A stretch of 64,000 bases of DNA from Aquisalibacillus elongatus (GCF_003843875.1 NZ_RKRF01000007.1:1-64000), one strand, 5' to 3'. Positions 34,067 through 44,627 are shown, counted from the first letter of the stretch. The notes: generated by a model not told the origin, from the letters alone. Numbers and translations: made by a program.

Positions 34067-34792
34067 ATGGCTAGTAGAAAGAGTGCTGCTAAAAGAGAGC
34101 AGGAGTTCAAAAGTGCATTAAAAATGTTATTGAGTGTTGGTTTATTTGCTATTGTTTTTTTCATGACAAGTGATTTTCTATTAGCGTTCATATTTGGGCT
34201 TATAGGCTTAGTAGCAACTATGGGGTTTTTGGAGTTCAGAAAAATAAACTATAATAAAAAAATCAAATCCTCCAAAATATCTGACATAGATAAGATGTCT
34301 GGAGTACAGTTTGAATATTTTCTTAAATTATTATTTAAACATCAGGGATACAAAGTCTCTGAAACGAACACAACAGGGGATTACGGTGCAGATTTAATTT
34401 TAACTAAAGAACAACAAAAAATTATCGTTCAGGCAAAGCGTTATAAAAGTAGAGTAGGTATCAAGGCTGTACAAGAAACGGTTTCGGCGATTCCTTACTA
34501 CAATGGTACAGAAGGTTGGGTCGTTACGAACAATGAGTTTACGGATGCAGCGATAAACCTCGCCAAAACCAATAACGTTAGGTTAATTGAAAGAAAAGAA
34601 CTAATGGAGATGATTTTACGATTAAACGAAGAACAGCCTGATCAGTTAGTTAACCAAACTCAACAAGAAGACCTAAAAGAAAAATGTAAGCGTTGTGGTT
34701 CAGAGTTAGTGTTACGAAACAGCAAGAGAGGTCAGTTTTATGGGTGTAGTAATTTTCCGAAGTGTCGGTATACGCAAGGTGTTAGTGGTTAG
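34067..34792 (+). CDS. Membrane-anchored Mrr-like restriction endonuclease domain protein with zinc finger
   Basis: A 241-aa protein. Two N-terminal membrane helices (MLLSVGLFAIVFFMTSDFLL, FIFGLIGLVATMGFL) precede an Mrr catalytic domain at about 85-190: MSGVQFEYFLKLLFKHQGY, GDYGADLIL and IIVQAKRYK, giving the D...QxK pattern of PD-(D/E)XK nucleases. The C-terminus carries one topoisomerase-type zinc ribbon, CKRCGSELVLR...GCSNFPKC. AAGGTGG precedes the ATG. Proteins with this order are common in Firmicutes, and their role (restriction of foreign DNA or other) is not settled. The zinc finger resembles those at the end of the helicase at 11270-13981. Confidence 0.8.
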   Translation: MASRKSAAKREQEFKSALKMLLSVGLFAIVFFMTSDFLLAFIFGLIGLVATMGFLEFRKINYNKKIKSSKISDIDKMSGVQFEYFLKLLFKHQGYKVSETNTTGDYGADLILTKEQQKIIVQAKRYKSRVGIKAVQETVSAIPYYNGTEGWVVTNNEFTDAAINLAKTNNVRLIERKELMEMILRLNEEQPDQLVNQTQQEDLKEKCKRCGSELVLRNSKRGQFYGCSNFPKCRYTQGVSG

Positions 34793-34833
34793 TTAACATG
34801 CTTGCCAATACTATAGTAGTTGGATTCTTTATT

Positions 34834-35370
34834 TTATTTTATTATTGATTGAATCACATTACTTAGATCTTCACTTTGCTTTATTTTAAATAGAAAATCA
34901 GCTTCATTATCATTAGGCCCTGTACCATCAGATTCATCTAACTGTCTATCTAAAACTTCGTCAAAATTAGAAGCGGTTCTAAATATGGCTTTACTGCGGT
35001 TGCTGTTGGAAATTCTATCACGCAGGGTTTGTTCTGGGATGTCGAAGTATACGAGAATACTAGTAAAACCTTGTTCTTTGAGGTAATTGATTAAGTTTAA
35101 TCGTCCATTTTTGTTCAAGTTGGAGTTACATATGATGAGGTGATAATCCGTTTGTTTAACGGCGTATTCTAAAATGGTTTGTGTGATCGTGTACTTAAAT
35201 GTATTTGGGCCTTGTTCTGGTAGTAGTTTTTCATAATATGTATTGATAAATTCCGCGTGGTTGTCTTGGTCAATGATTAAGGAATGATCTAATTCTTGTT
35301 CTAAAGCTTTTGCGAAAGTTGTTTTTCCGCTATGAGTTTTGCCAACTGTAATGATTACTTTTCTATCCAA
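34834..35370 (-). CDS. P-loop kinase-like ATPase (AAA_33/zeta-toxin-like fold)
   Basis: A 178-aa protein with Walker A VGKTHSGKTTFAKAL at residues 7-21, a hydrophobic strand HSLIIDQDNHA, Walker B-like YHLIICNSN and an arginine-rich lid ISNSNRSKAIFR. This is the shape of small ATP-dependent kinases such as AAA_33, gluconate-kinase-like or zeta-toxin-like proteins. The start is TTG behind GGGAGGA. No antitoxin-like gene lies beside it. The substrate is unknown. Confidence 0.65.
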   Translation of the reverse strand: MDRKVIITVGKTHSGKTTFAKALEQELDHSLIIDQDNHAEFINTYYEKLLPEQGPNTFKYTITQTILEYAVKQTDYHLIICNSNLNKNGRLNLINYLKEQGFTSILVYFDIPEQTLRDRISNSNRSKAIFRTASNFDEVLDRQLDESDGTGPNDNEADFLFKIKQSEDLSNVIQSIIK

Positions 35371-35444
35371 TTTTGGATCCTCCCATCTTATATTTAAATA
35401 TTAACACAATTTTTTGAGAGTAATAGAATTAGTTGATACAAAAA

Positions 35445-35482
35445 ACAGGAAAGTTATCTGTTCCAAACAGAACTTTCCTGTC
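35445..35482 (-). terminator. minus-strand terminator
   Basis: CAGGAAAGTT and AACTTTCCTG form a perfect 10-bp stem; on the minus strand TTTTTTG follows. It lies just past the stop of the dehydrogenase gene. Confidence 0.88.
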
Positions 35483-35487
35483 TATCA

Positions 35488-36324
35488 TTATTGATCTTTT
35501 GGCTTGTTTTCTCCCATAGAATCCAACAATTGTGATGAAGATAAGGCATTAAAAGGTAAAGGGACTTGGTGCTTGAGACCTTCATGGTATGATGCTTTTA
35601 AGTCTGTAAGTAGAACGGATAAGGTTTTGTCTGCCGTCCACTCAGAAATATCACTCCAATTTCGGGCTACCCAACTGTCGCCTGTACTGACTTTAAGGAG
35701 GTTTAAGATCTCTTCTTCAGGCAGGTCATATTGCTTCGCTAATTTTAGTCCTTCAGCGACGGCGTTTATGTTAATGCCTAGAATCATGTTGTTAATTAAT
35801 TTTGCTGCTTCGCTGTTACCTGGTTCGTTACCGTAGTAGAGTGTAGTGGATCCGATTGCATCAAAGTAATCCTTGAGGGATTCTACGATTTTCTCTGGAC
35901 CAGATGTCATGATTGATAATGTAGCGTCTTGAGCACCTAAAACCCCGCCGCTTACTGAAGCGGAAATTAAATCCAAATCACTTTCTTCTTCGACTTTTTT
36001 ACCTAATTCATTCATAGTATCTGGGTCAAGTGTACTCATGACAATAACGGTTTTATCTTTTGGTTGGGCAGATAATAGGCCGCTTTCTCCAAAAATAATA
36101 TCAATATTTTGGTCGTAATCACGAACCATTGATATGATTGCTTCGTCAGCTTGTTCTGCAACTTCTTTTAAGGTTTCGACCATCGTTATTCCAGCATTGC
36201 TTGCCTTCTCATATACACCTTTGAACGCATCATAACCGATGACTTCAAAACCAGCTTTCGTTAAATTAACTGCCATCGGAAAGCCCATCGCTCCTAATCC
36301 TACAAATCCAATTTTTTTACTCAA
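35488..36324 (-). CDS. NAD(P)-dependent beta-hydroxyacid dehydrogenase (3-hydroxyisobutyrate dehydrogenase family)
   Basis: A 278-aa protein. N-terminal Rossmann fold: IGFVGLGAMGFPMAVNLTKA. The family substrate loop is SASVSGGVLGAQDATLSIM, and the catalytic-lysine region is GNSEAAKLINNMILG. DLKASYHE at the C-terminus is also typical. It reduces or oxidises a beta-hydroxyacid or tartronate-like acid; the exact substrate is open. The second TTG at 36324 is chosen because AGGAGG lies 7 nt upstream. An in-frame GTG/ATG further up would precede that site. It is a single-gene unit divergent from glpP. Confidence 0.85.
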   Translation of the reverse strand: MSKKIGFVGLGAMGFPMAVNLTKAGFEVIGYDAFKGVYEKASNAGITMVETLKEVAEQADEAIISMVRDYDQNIDIIFGESGLLSAQPKDKTVIVMSTLDPDTMNELGKKVEEESDLDLISASVSGGVLGAQDATLSIMTSGPEKIVESLKDYFDAIGSTTLYYGNEPGNSEAAKLINNMILGININAVAEGLKLAKQYDLPEEEILNLLKVSTGDSWVARNWSDISEWTADKTLSVLLTDLKASYHEGLKHQVPLPFNALSSSQLLDSMGENKPKDQ

Positions 36325-36519
36325 CAACATTCCTCCTATTTTTGAAGGTATTTTATAAAAGTTTATCAAAGGTGAAGAGAAAGGGACAATTATTAGGGCT
36401 TTAGAGAGTGAATTATCGTTTGATTTTGTCTGATAGGTTTGTAGATAATTATTCTTTCTGCACTAATATATATGTGTTAGTATAATAGTCTTAGTAAATC
36501 TTTGTTTTGGAGTGATTGA

Positions 36520-37053
36520 ATGAATTCTTGTGTTATTCCGGCTCTACGCAATATGAAAGATTTTGAGAAAGTTCTTAAGACTGATCATGAGTTAATTATC
36601 TTTCTTGAGACACGATTATCCCAGGTCGAAAATATTGTTAAGTATGCGAAGAAGTATAAGAAAAAAGTCATTATGCATGCGGATTTAATTCAAGGCTTAA
36701 AGGGTGATGAATACGGTCTTGAGTATTTAGTACATAATGTGAAGGTAGATGGAATTATATCAACTAAAGCAAATGCTGTATCATTTGCTAAAAAACGTAA
36801 TATTATCGGGATCCAGCGGTTATTTGCGCTAGACAGTCATGCGCTAGATCATAACCTGAATGTATGTCAGAAGATACAACCGGATTACATAGAAGTGTTG
36901 CCTGGTATTGTTCCGGGCGTGTTGAAGGAGATCAATGAAAAAACAGGGATAAAAGTGGTCGCTGGTGGTCTGATTCGAACAGATGATGATGTGAAAAATG
37001 CAGTTGAAAATGGTGCTTATGCGGTAACCACTTCTAATAGAGAGCTTTGGTAA
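36520..37053 (+). CDS. glpP: Glycerol-3-phosphate-responsive antiterminator GlpP
   Basis: A 177-aa TIM-barrel-like protein matching GlpP: IPALRNMKDFEKVL, VIMHADLIQGLKGDEYGLEY, DGIISTKANAVSFAKKR, GIQRLFALDSHAL and EVLPGIVPGV, plus VVAGGLIRTDDDV. GlpP binds glycerol-3-phosphate, then binds leader mRNA of glycerol genes and prevents termination. Two such leaders follow within 4.5 kb. TTGGAGTGA lies ahead of the ATG, and a TATAAT -10 box sits at 36481-36486. A standard terminator follows only as part of the next leader. Confidence 0.92.
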   Translation: MNSCVIPALRNMKDFEKVLKTDHELIIFLETRLSQVENIVKYAKKYKKKVIMHADLIQGLKGDEYGLEYLVHNVKVDGIISTKANAVSFAKKRNIIGIQRLFALDSHALDHNLNVCQKIQPDYIEVLPGIVPGVLKEINEKTGIKVVAGGLIRTDDDVKNAVENGAYAVTTSNRELW

Positions 37054-37100
37054 TATTTTAGATTTAAAATACATAGGAATAATAAAAAGTATTCATAAAA

Positions 37101-37129
37101 TTGACAACGCTTTCAAAAGAATATATACT
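37101..37129 (+). promoter_or_regulatory. Promoter with overlapping cre-like site upstream of the membrane hydrolase-glpK unit
   Basis: TTGACA (37101-37106) and TATACT (37124-37129) are 17 bp apart, nearly consensus. TTGACAACGCTTTCAA over the -35 box fits the CcpA cre pattern with one mismatch, so carbon catabolite repression is likely, as known for glycerol genes in bacilli. Confidence 0.75.
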
Positions 37130-37136
37130 ATCAGCA

Positions 37137-37213
37137 AAGTTAATATTTTGTGAAGAGATCGGAGACACATTAATTTCTTTGGTTATACCAAGGGCTTTAG
37201 TGTGTCTTTTTTT
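37137..37213 (+). promoter_or_regulatory. GlpP-type antitermination leader 1
   Basis: The predicted transcript starts almost directly with AAGTTAATATTTTG, then AGAGAT, then an 11-bp terminator stem (AGACACATTAA, 37163-37173, with TTAGTGTGTCT, 37197-37207) and a T run. The same 5' element heads the glpD leader at the same distance from the -10 box. GlpP with glycerol-3-phosphate is expected to bind the element and stop the terminator from forming. Confidence 0.75.
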
Positions 37214-37310
37214 GAGTCTCTTTTAAACTTTAATGCATGAAAGGGGTGAATTACACAAAGTAGGGCAATTTTAATTTTTTAAGATTAATAGAATATAGGG
37301 GGAATAAAAT

Positions 37311-39329
37311 ATGGCTAAATTAAGGAATCCTGTTGTATTATTAGTGATTTCGTTACTTATTGTTTTAGTTGGAAGTGTTATTGCTTATCAGTTTAATAGT
37401 TCGAGTGGAGAAACAGATGTTTCAAGAGTTTATTTTGAAACGGAAAGAGGCGAACTATCTGGTCTGTTGTATAAACCAGATGATGCAGATCAAGAGGCTA
37501 AGCCTACTTTAATTACAACGCATGGATATTTAAATTCTGCAGAGATGCAGGATGCACAGGCAGTTGAAATGTCTAAAAGAGGTTATGTTGTTTTAGCCTT
37601 GGATCAATATGATCATGGGCACTCAACCGGGACGATGGAAAAACCAGTGCCATTCTTCTCGTTCTGGCCACATGCTATTCATGATGCGGTTCAGTATATG
37701 TACGAGCAAGATTATGTGTTAAAAGATGAAGAAGGCAATGGTATTATTGCTGTTTCTGGTCACTCGATGGGTGGTTTTTCTTCAACACATGCCGTGATGT
37801 TAGACGAAATGTCTTATGAAGAAACAGGCATTAGAAAGGTCTATGCATCTCTAACGATGGGGTCTGATTATCAATGGTTGAAATCTATGGAATACTCAGA
37901 TGAAGATATTAATGGTTTATACGGCCCACGTGCATCAGGAAAAATTGCAGCTGAATATGATGAGTTCTTCTTTGATGCTGAAGCGGCAGCTAGTGGAGAA
38001 TCCGTAGTGAAAAAGGATTATGTCAATACTGAGGAAGGTCAAGGGTTTTTAGGTAATCCGGAAAATCCAGAGGCAGGTAAAGTATATGATGTGGGTGAAG
38101 GACAACGAGTGATCTATCAACCAAATGAAACGCACCCTTGGAATCATTTTTCAAAAGAATCGACGGGTTATGCGATCGACTTTTATGATATGACGTTTGC
38201 TGACTTCAGCGATCGAGTTCAAATTGGCGAAGACGGTCAGACGTGGATGTTTAAGGAATATGCATCATTCATTGCTTTAATTGGCTTCTTTATGTTGTTT
38301 ATTCCAATCATCCTATTATTAACTAAGCTACCGTTCTTCAAAAATATCTATACAACGAAACCAGCTTCATTACCAGAGCCAAAGACGGATGGAGGGAAAC
38401 TTGCTACCTATATTATTATCATTCTGGGTGCCCTTTTCCCAGCGCTGTTCTTCTCGGCTTTATATGGGCAAGATTTCTATGGAATGCGTTTATTAAGACA
38501 AATCAGTATGATCACGATTTCTTTCTCTGGTCTAGCATTGATTTATTCGCTAGTGAAAAATGTTGATAAACGTATTAAAACTGGTTCTTCCGTCATGTTA
38601 GTTTTGGGTATAGTTCAGTACATGTTCTTAAGAAGTCAGAGTGATTTTATTGAGGTCTCTGAATTCTTTGGAGGACCAACCGTCAATCCAATTGTCTATT
38701 GGGCGATTAACGTGGCGCTAGTTATTTTAATGGTTATGGTCGCTCATCACTTTGTATCGAAGAAGCCTGAAGGTGCGACGATTGAGAACTATGGGGTTAA
38801 AGCGAATGTGAAGACGATCATTGCTTCACTAGTTACAGCTGTTGTTACCGTCGTGATTGGTTATGCAGTTCTGTATTTAGTTGATGCTCTATTCAAAGTT
38901 GATTTCCGCTTATGGACATTTGCGGTTAAAACGTTTGAGGGTCAACATGTATTAGCTTTATTGAAATATGCTCCATTATTCTTTATTTACTTCTTCATTG
39001 TCGGTATTTCAGTCAATGTTAATACGGCCAGTGAAAAGTATGATGGCATTAAAGGCTATATCATTGCGATTTTACACTTTATTGGTGGTTTAGTGTTATA
39101 TCTTGTCTATCATTATGGATTATTATTTATGAATGGTACGGCAGGCTACCCAGGTGAATCACTATCTTCTATTCTAGTGATTGGTCTTGTACCAGTATTA
39201 TTAATCGCAGCAATTTTTAACCGTTATCTATTCAGAAAAACAGGTAATGTTTATGTTGGTGCGTTCTTAAACACAGTGTTAATGACAATGATTACGGTTG
39301 CAAATACTGCATTGTATACGATTTTATAA
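37311..39329 (+). CDS. Polytopic membrane protein with N-terminal alpha/beta hydrolase domain
   Basis: A 672-aa protein. After one N-terminal membrane helix (VVLLVISLLIVLVGSVIAY) comes an extracellular-type alpha/beta hydrolase, about 40-300: PTLITTHGYLNSAEM (oxyanion region), VLALDQYDHGHS and VSGHSMGGFSS with the nucleophile S152. About ten membrane helices follow to the C-terminus. I do not know a named family. It sits behind a GlpP leader, 71 nt before glpK with no terminator between them, in the place where glpF is found in B. subtilis. A lipase/esterase role that releases glycerol outside the cell would fit, but is inferred from position and fold only. GGGGG lies 6 nt before the ATG. Confidence 0.75.
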   Translation: MAKLRNPVVLLVISLLIVLVGSVIAYQFNSSSGETDVSRVYFETERGELSGLLYKPDDADQEAKPTLITTHGYLNSAEMQDAQAVEMSKRGYVVLALDQYDHGHSTGTMEKPVPFFSFWPHAIHDAVQYMYEQDYVLKDEEGNGIIAVSGHSMGGFSSTHAVMLDEMSYEETGIRKVYASLTMGSDYQWLKSMEYSDEDINGLYGPRASGKIAAEYDEFFFDAEAAASGESVVKKDYVNTEEGQGFLGNPENPEAGKVYDVGEGQRVIYQPNETHPWNHFSKESTGYAIDFYDMTFADFSDRVQIGEDGQTWMFKEYASFIALIGFFMLFIPIILLLTKLPFFKNIYTTKPASLPEPKTDGGKLATYIIIILGALFPALFFSALYGQDFYGMRLLRQISMITISFSGLALIYSLVKNVDKRIKTGSSVMLVLGIVQYMFLRSQSDFIEVSEFFGGPTVNPIVYWAINVALVILMVMVAHHFVSKKPEGATIENYGVKANVKTIIASLVTAVVTVVIGYAVLYLVDALFKVDFRLWTFAVKTFEGQHVLALLKYAPLFFIYFFIVGISVNVNTASEKYDGIKGYIIAILHFIGGLVLYLVYHYGLLFMNGTAGYPGESLSSILVIGLVPVLLIAAIFNRYLFRKTGNVYVGAFLNTVLMTMITVANTALYTIL

Positions 39330-39337
39330 TTAATTAG

Positions 39338-40891
<1,554 letters not shown>

Positions 40892-40925
40892 TGTCTAGTA
40901 ACTTTAAACGTTTTCCACATTGTGG

Positions 40926-41023
40926 TATACTAATGATAAGTTAATATTTTGGACAGAGATTTCGAGAGACCACAGTAATCTATTCTTTGGTAGGATAGAT
41001 TGACTTTGTGGTCTCTTTTTTTG
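40926..41023 (+). promoter_or_regulatory. glpD promoter and GlpP-type antitermination leader 2
   Basis: The -10 box is TATACT (40926-40931); the -35 is poor, and a weak cre-like AAACGTTTTC lies upstream. AAGTTAATATTTTG (40938-40951) and AGAGAT then repeat the element of leader 1. The terminator stem is AGAGACCACA (40965-40974) with TGTGGTCTCT (41007-41016), followed by seven Ts; a smaller AATCTAT/ATAGATT hairpin sits in its loop. Confidence 0.78.
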
Positions 41024-41061
41024 TTTTTATAAGAGTATTTGAACAAGAAAGGAACGATTGT

Positions 41062-42702
41062 ATGCAGTTTACAAACTTAAACAGAACAGCTATTAAAGAG
41101 ACTTTTCAAAGCGAATCATTAGACTTACTTGTCATTGGTGGTGGCATTACAGGTGCTGGTATTGCATTAGATGCAGCTACTAGAGGATTAAAAGTAGGTG
41201 TTGTCGAAATGCAAGACTTTGCGGCCGGAACTTCGAGTAGATCGACTAAGCTTGTTCATGGTGGTTTACGTTATTTAAAGCAATTTGAGATCGGAGTTGT
41301 AGCTGAAGTTGGGAAAGAGCGTGAAATAGTTTATGAGAATGGCCCACATGTGACAACACCAGAGTGGATGTTACTTCCGTTTTATAAAGGTGGTAATTTT
41401 GGAGCTTTTACGACGAGTGTTGGGTTAAAGGTCTATGATTTCTTAGCCGGTGTTAAGAAAGGCGAGAGACGTAAAATGTTAAAACCTCATGAAGTCAGTA
41501 ATTTGGAACCACTTATAAAGTCTGAGGGACTGAAGGGCGGAGGTTATTATGTTGAATATAAAACAGACGACGCTCGTTTAACGTTAGAAGTTATGAAAAA
41601 GGCAGTTGAACAAGGTGCTTTAGCACTAAATTATATGAAAGTGACAGACCTACTCTATGAAAATAAGAGTGTCAGTGGGGTTATCTGTGAAGATATGACG
41701 GATGGTTCTGTACAAGAAATTAAGGCGAAGAAAATTGTGAATGCAGCAGGTCCTTGGGTTGATGAGCTAAGAGAAGTGGATGGATCGAAGAAAGGCAAAA
41801 CTTTGCAATTAACGAAAGGTATTCATTTAGTGTTTGACGCTCAGCGTTTTCCGCTAAAACAGGCTGTTTATTTTGATTCACCAGATGGCCGGATGATATT
41901 CGCTATTCCGAGAGATGGAAAAGCTTATGTGGGAACGACCGATACAACCTATCAAGGTGATATAGCTCAACCTAAAATGACAGTTGATGACCGTGACTAT
42001 ATTATAGAAGCCATTAATCATATGTTTCCTGAGGTGAACATTTCAACTGATGATGTTGAATCAAGTTGGGCTGGTATTAGACCATTAATTCATGAGGAAG
42101 GAAAGTCGCCTTCTGAAATATCTCGGAAAGATGAAATTTTTCAGTCGGATTCAGGATTTATTTCCATTGCTGGCGGCAAATTAACAGGTTACCGTAAAAT
42201 GGCGGAGAATATTGTGAATTTAGTTACGAAACAACTTTCTGAAGAGGAGGATTTAAGCTTTCCAAACTCACAAACGAAACACATGCCAATATCCGGAGGG
42301 GATGCTAATGGTTCAAAAGGGTTTGAGTCATTTTTACAAGACCGAATAAGTTACGGAGTTGAACATGGTTTGAAAGAGTCGGTGGCTAGAAAGCTTGTCT
42401 ATCGTTATGGAACGAATGTCGATGAAGTTTTTAACAATATGAAAAATGCAAACTCGGACTTAGACCCTGTTGTTTACGCGTGTTTAAGGTATGCCATTGA
42501 CCAAGAGCAGGCGTATAAACCAGTCGACTTTTTTGTAAGACGGACCGGTGCCTTATTTTTCGAAATCGATTGGGTGCTTGACCATAAAGAGTCTGTTATA
42601 GCATTTATGAGAAATGAATTTAACTGGACTAAAGAACAGACTAATACGTATCAAAAAGAGTTGGAAGAATTAATCTATGAAGCCACAAATCCAGTGGAGT
42701 AA
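41062..42702 (+). CDS. glpD: Aerobic glycerol-3-phosphate dehydrogenase
   Basis: A 546-aa FAD enzyme: LLVIGGGITGAGIALDAATR, FAAGTSSRSTKLVHGGLRYL, KKIVNAAGPWVDELR and the C-terminal ISIAGGKLTGYRKMAE. It feeds electrons from glycerol-3-phosphate into the quinone pool and yields dihydroxyacetone phosphate. ATG 41062 is used since AAAGGA lies 8 nt before it; an upstream GTG at 41008 is inside the leader terminator. Its own GlpP-type leader controls it separately from glpK. Confidence 0.95.
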   Translation: MQFTNLNRTAIKETFQSESLDLLVIGGGITGAGIALDAATRGLKVGVVEMQDFAAGTSSRSTKLVHGGLRYLKQFEIGVVAEVGKEREIVYENGPHVTTPEWMLLPFYKGGNFGAFTTSVGLKVYDFLAGVKKGERRKMLKPHEVSNLEPLIKSEGLKGGGYYVEYKTDDARLTLEVMKKAVEQGALALNYMKVTDLLYENKSVSGVICEDMTDGSVQEIKAKKIVNAAGPWVDELREVDGSKKGKTLQLTKGIHLVFDAQRFPLKQAVYFDSPDGRMIFAIPRDGKAYVGTTDTTYQGDIAQPKMTVDDRDYIIEAINHMFPEVNISTDDVESSWAGIRPLIHEEGKSPSEISRKDEIFQSDSGFISIAGGKLTGYRKMAENIVNLVTKQLSEEEDLSFPNSQTKHMPISGGDANGSKGFESFLQDRISYGVEHGLKESVARKLVYRYGTNVDEVFNNMKNANSDLDPVVYACLRYAIDQEQAYKPVDFFVRRTGALFFEIDWVLDHKESVIAFMRNEFNWTKEQTNTYQKELEELIYEATNPVE

Positions 42703-42775
42703 TGTTCGTTCTTCTCTACATGGAGCGCGTTTGAGAATCCAAAACCATTGGGCTAGTGCAAATCCTTGTTTAATC

Positions 42776-42796
42776 ATATACCTAACAGGGTATGAT
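42776..42796. promoter_or_regulatory. CstR/CsoR-like operator over the -10 region of the rhodanese-MBL gene
   Basis: ATACC-taaca-GGGTAT is an inverted repeat of the type bound by CsoR-family repressors (CsoR, CstR). It overlaps a TATGAT -10 candidate at 42791-42796. CstR is known to control persulfide dioxygenase genes in staphylococci, and the gene downstream is of that kind. No cstR gene lies in the window. Confidence 0.5.
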
Positions 42797-42831
42797 AAAA
42801 ATAAAGCGATCAGTTTATAGGAGGGATTTGA

Positions 42832-43947
42832 GTGGCTATTACAGTCAAAGAATTAGCCCAAAAGATTTTAAATCATGAACGTGTGTTTTTACTCGATATT
42901 CGTAAGGAAGAGGACCACAATGATTGGTCGATTGAAGGCCGCAATGTTGAGAGTTTAAACATTCCTTATAAACAATTAGAAAATAACGTGGATGATGTGA
43001 AAGAGAAGCTTCCAAACGATCAGGAGATATATGTTGTATGTGCTAGAGGGATTTCGTCACAGAAGGCGACTCAGTTGATTCAGGATCAGGGTGTTGAGAA
43101 TGTCACGTATTTAGAAGGTGGCATGACGGCTTGGAGTGAGCATCTTGAACCTATGAAGATTGGTAATTTATCCAATGGCGGTGAGTTGTATCAGTTTATC
43201 CGTATTGGTAAGGGTTGCCTATCGTATATGGTATTAGCTAACGGTGAAGCAGCAGTCATTGATCCGGTGCGAATGACGGATACGTTTAAGTCGTTAGCGG
43301 ATGAGAAGAATGCTTCAATTCGCTATGTATTTGATTCGCACTTGCATGCAGACCACATCTCAGGTGGTCGTTCGTTAGCGGATGAGACAGGAGCAGATTA
43401 TTATTTTCCGCCTAAAGATGATGAAGGGTTAACGTTTGGTTATCAAGAGTTAGAAGACGGTACGGTATTACGAGTGGGAGATTCGGTTGAGATTTCGGTC
43501 TTTTACTCACCAGGTCACACAATTGGCAGTACTAGCTTTATTGTAGATGAAAAGTTTTTGATGACGGGAGATATTTTGTTTATTGAATCGATTGGCCGTC
43601 CGGATTTAGCTGGTAAGGCTGATGATTGGGTAGATGATTTACGTCAGACGTTGTATGATCGCTATGAGAATCTGCCGGATGATCTCGTTGTACTACCTGC
43701 TCACTTTGGTCAAATGAAAGAGATTAATGATGATGGGACGATTCAGGATCGGTTATCCTCCCTATATCAGAAGAACGAACGTCTTCAAGTTGAGGATGAA
43801 GAAGAGTTTAATAAACTCGTAACGAAGAATTTGCCACCACAACCAAATAGTCACGAGGAGATCCGCAAAACGAATATGGGCCAGAAAAATCCAGATTCGG
43901 ATGAACGGCGTGAGATGGAAGTCGGGCCGAATCGTTGTGCGGTTTAA
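42832..43947 (+). CDS. Rhodanese / metallo-beta-lactamase fusion, persulfide dioxygenase type
   Basis: A 371-aa protein. Residues 1-105 form a rhodanese domain with an intact active loop, VVCARGISSQKA. Residues 115-340 form an MBL domain: DSHLHADHISGG, SPGHTIGSTSF, LMTGDILFIESIGRPDLAG and LPAHFGQ. The histidines and aspartates fit the single-iron persulfide dioxygenases (ETHE1, CstB, BlH). It likely oxidises persulfides to sulfite and transfers sulfane sulfur, in sulfide detoxification. The order is rhodanese first, unlike CstB. GTG start behind AGGAGGG. A perfect terminator follows. Confidence 0.87.
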   Translation: MAITVKELAQKILNHERVFLLDIRKEEDHNDWSIEGRNVESLNIPYKQLENNVDDVKEKLPNDQEIYVVCARGISSQKATQLIQDQGVENVTYLEGGMTAWSEHLEPMKIGNLSNGGELYQFIRIGKGCLSYMVLANGEAAVIDPVRMTDTFKSLADEKNASIRYVFDSHLHADHISGGRSLADETGADYYFPPKDDEGLTFGYQELEDGTVLRVGDSVEISVFYSPGHTIGSTSFIVDEKFLMTGDILFIESIGRPDLAGKADDWVDDLRQTLYDRYENLPDDLVVLPAHFGQMKEINDDGTIQDRLSSLYQKNERLQVEDEEEFNKLVTKNLPPQPNSHEEIRKTNMGQKNPDSDERREMEVGPNRCAV

Positions 43948-43950
43948 GTT

Positions 43951-43983
43951 AAAGATCGTGGAATTGGTTCCACGATCTTTTAC
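43951..43983 (+). terminator. terminator
   Basis: A perfect 13-bp stem (AAAGATCGTGGAA and complement) with a TTGG loop lies four bases past the stop; T-rich sequence follows. Confidence 0.88.
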
Positions 43984-44080
43984 ATTCTTCTAAAACTTTA
44001 AATTACTTAATACTTGACGATAAATTTAAAAAACTTAACGTATTGTAGTGGTATCAACTTAAGTTGGTTAATTATTTAAC

Positions 44081-44119
44081 AAAAGGCACTTAGTGCGAAA
44101 ACTAAGTGTCTTTTGTATT
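44081..44119. terminator. terminator-like hairpin between MBL and DUF2243 genes
   Basis: AAAAGGCACTTAG pairs with CTAAGTGTCTTTT (one G-U) around an 8-nt loop and is followed by GTATTTT. It lies 55 nt before the next gene, and TTGACG occurs at 44013-44018, so it could be a leader attenuator rather than the end of a transcript. Confidence 0.6.
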
Positions 44120-44174
44120 TTATTGTTAAGTATTGGCTATCCTTGTGATGAGTATGAACTAAAGGATGGTTACG

Positions 44175-44627
44175 GTGACTAAGGAAAATAAGAATTTATT
44201 TACGGCTGGGTTTATATTAGGTTTAGGGATATTGGGTGCAATTGATGGTGTCGTGTTTCATCAATTACTGCAATGGCACCATATGATTATGAGTCCTAAT
44301 ATTCATTTAGAGATTTATACGGATGGTTTATTTACGGCTGCGTTTTCGGCATTGATGGTTTGGGGTGCGATTAAAATTTTTCGTGACGCCAAAAAAGGTG
44401 AACTAGGTCACAACGGGGATATCTTTTTAAGTGGTATTTTAATTGGTGGTGGCGTGTTCAACTTAGTTGAAGGAATTATAGACCACCATATTCTTCAAGT
44501 GCATAGGGTTAATCCGATGGCGGAAAATCCTTTGCTTTATGATCTAGCATTTCTTGCATCAGGTGTAGTGTTAATTTTAATTGGTCTTTGGTTAAAAAAG
44601 TTAGGGCAACAGGCTGAACAAGCATGA
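44175..44627 (+). CDS. DUF2243 family four-helix membrane protein
   Basis: A 150-aa protein with four membrane helices, matching DUF2243: LFTAGFILGLGILGAIDGVV, FHQLLQWHHMIM, SGILIGGGVFNLVEGIIDHH and ILQVHRVNP. The repeated histidine pairs near membrane faces hint at metal or proton binding, but no function is known. The start is GTG 44175 with AAAGGATGG upstream; an ATG at 44166 overlaps that site. It overlaps the next gene by ATGA, so the two are translated together. Confidence 0.82.
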   Translation: MTKENKNLFTAGFILGLGILGAIDGVVFHQLLQWHHMIMSPNIHLEIYTDGLFTAAFSALMVWGAIKIFRDAKKGELGHNGDIFLSGILIGGGVFNLVEGIIDHHILQVHRVNPMAENPLLYDLAFLASGVVLILIGLWLKKLGQQAEQA

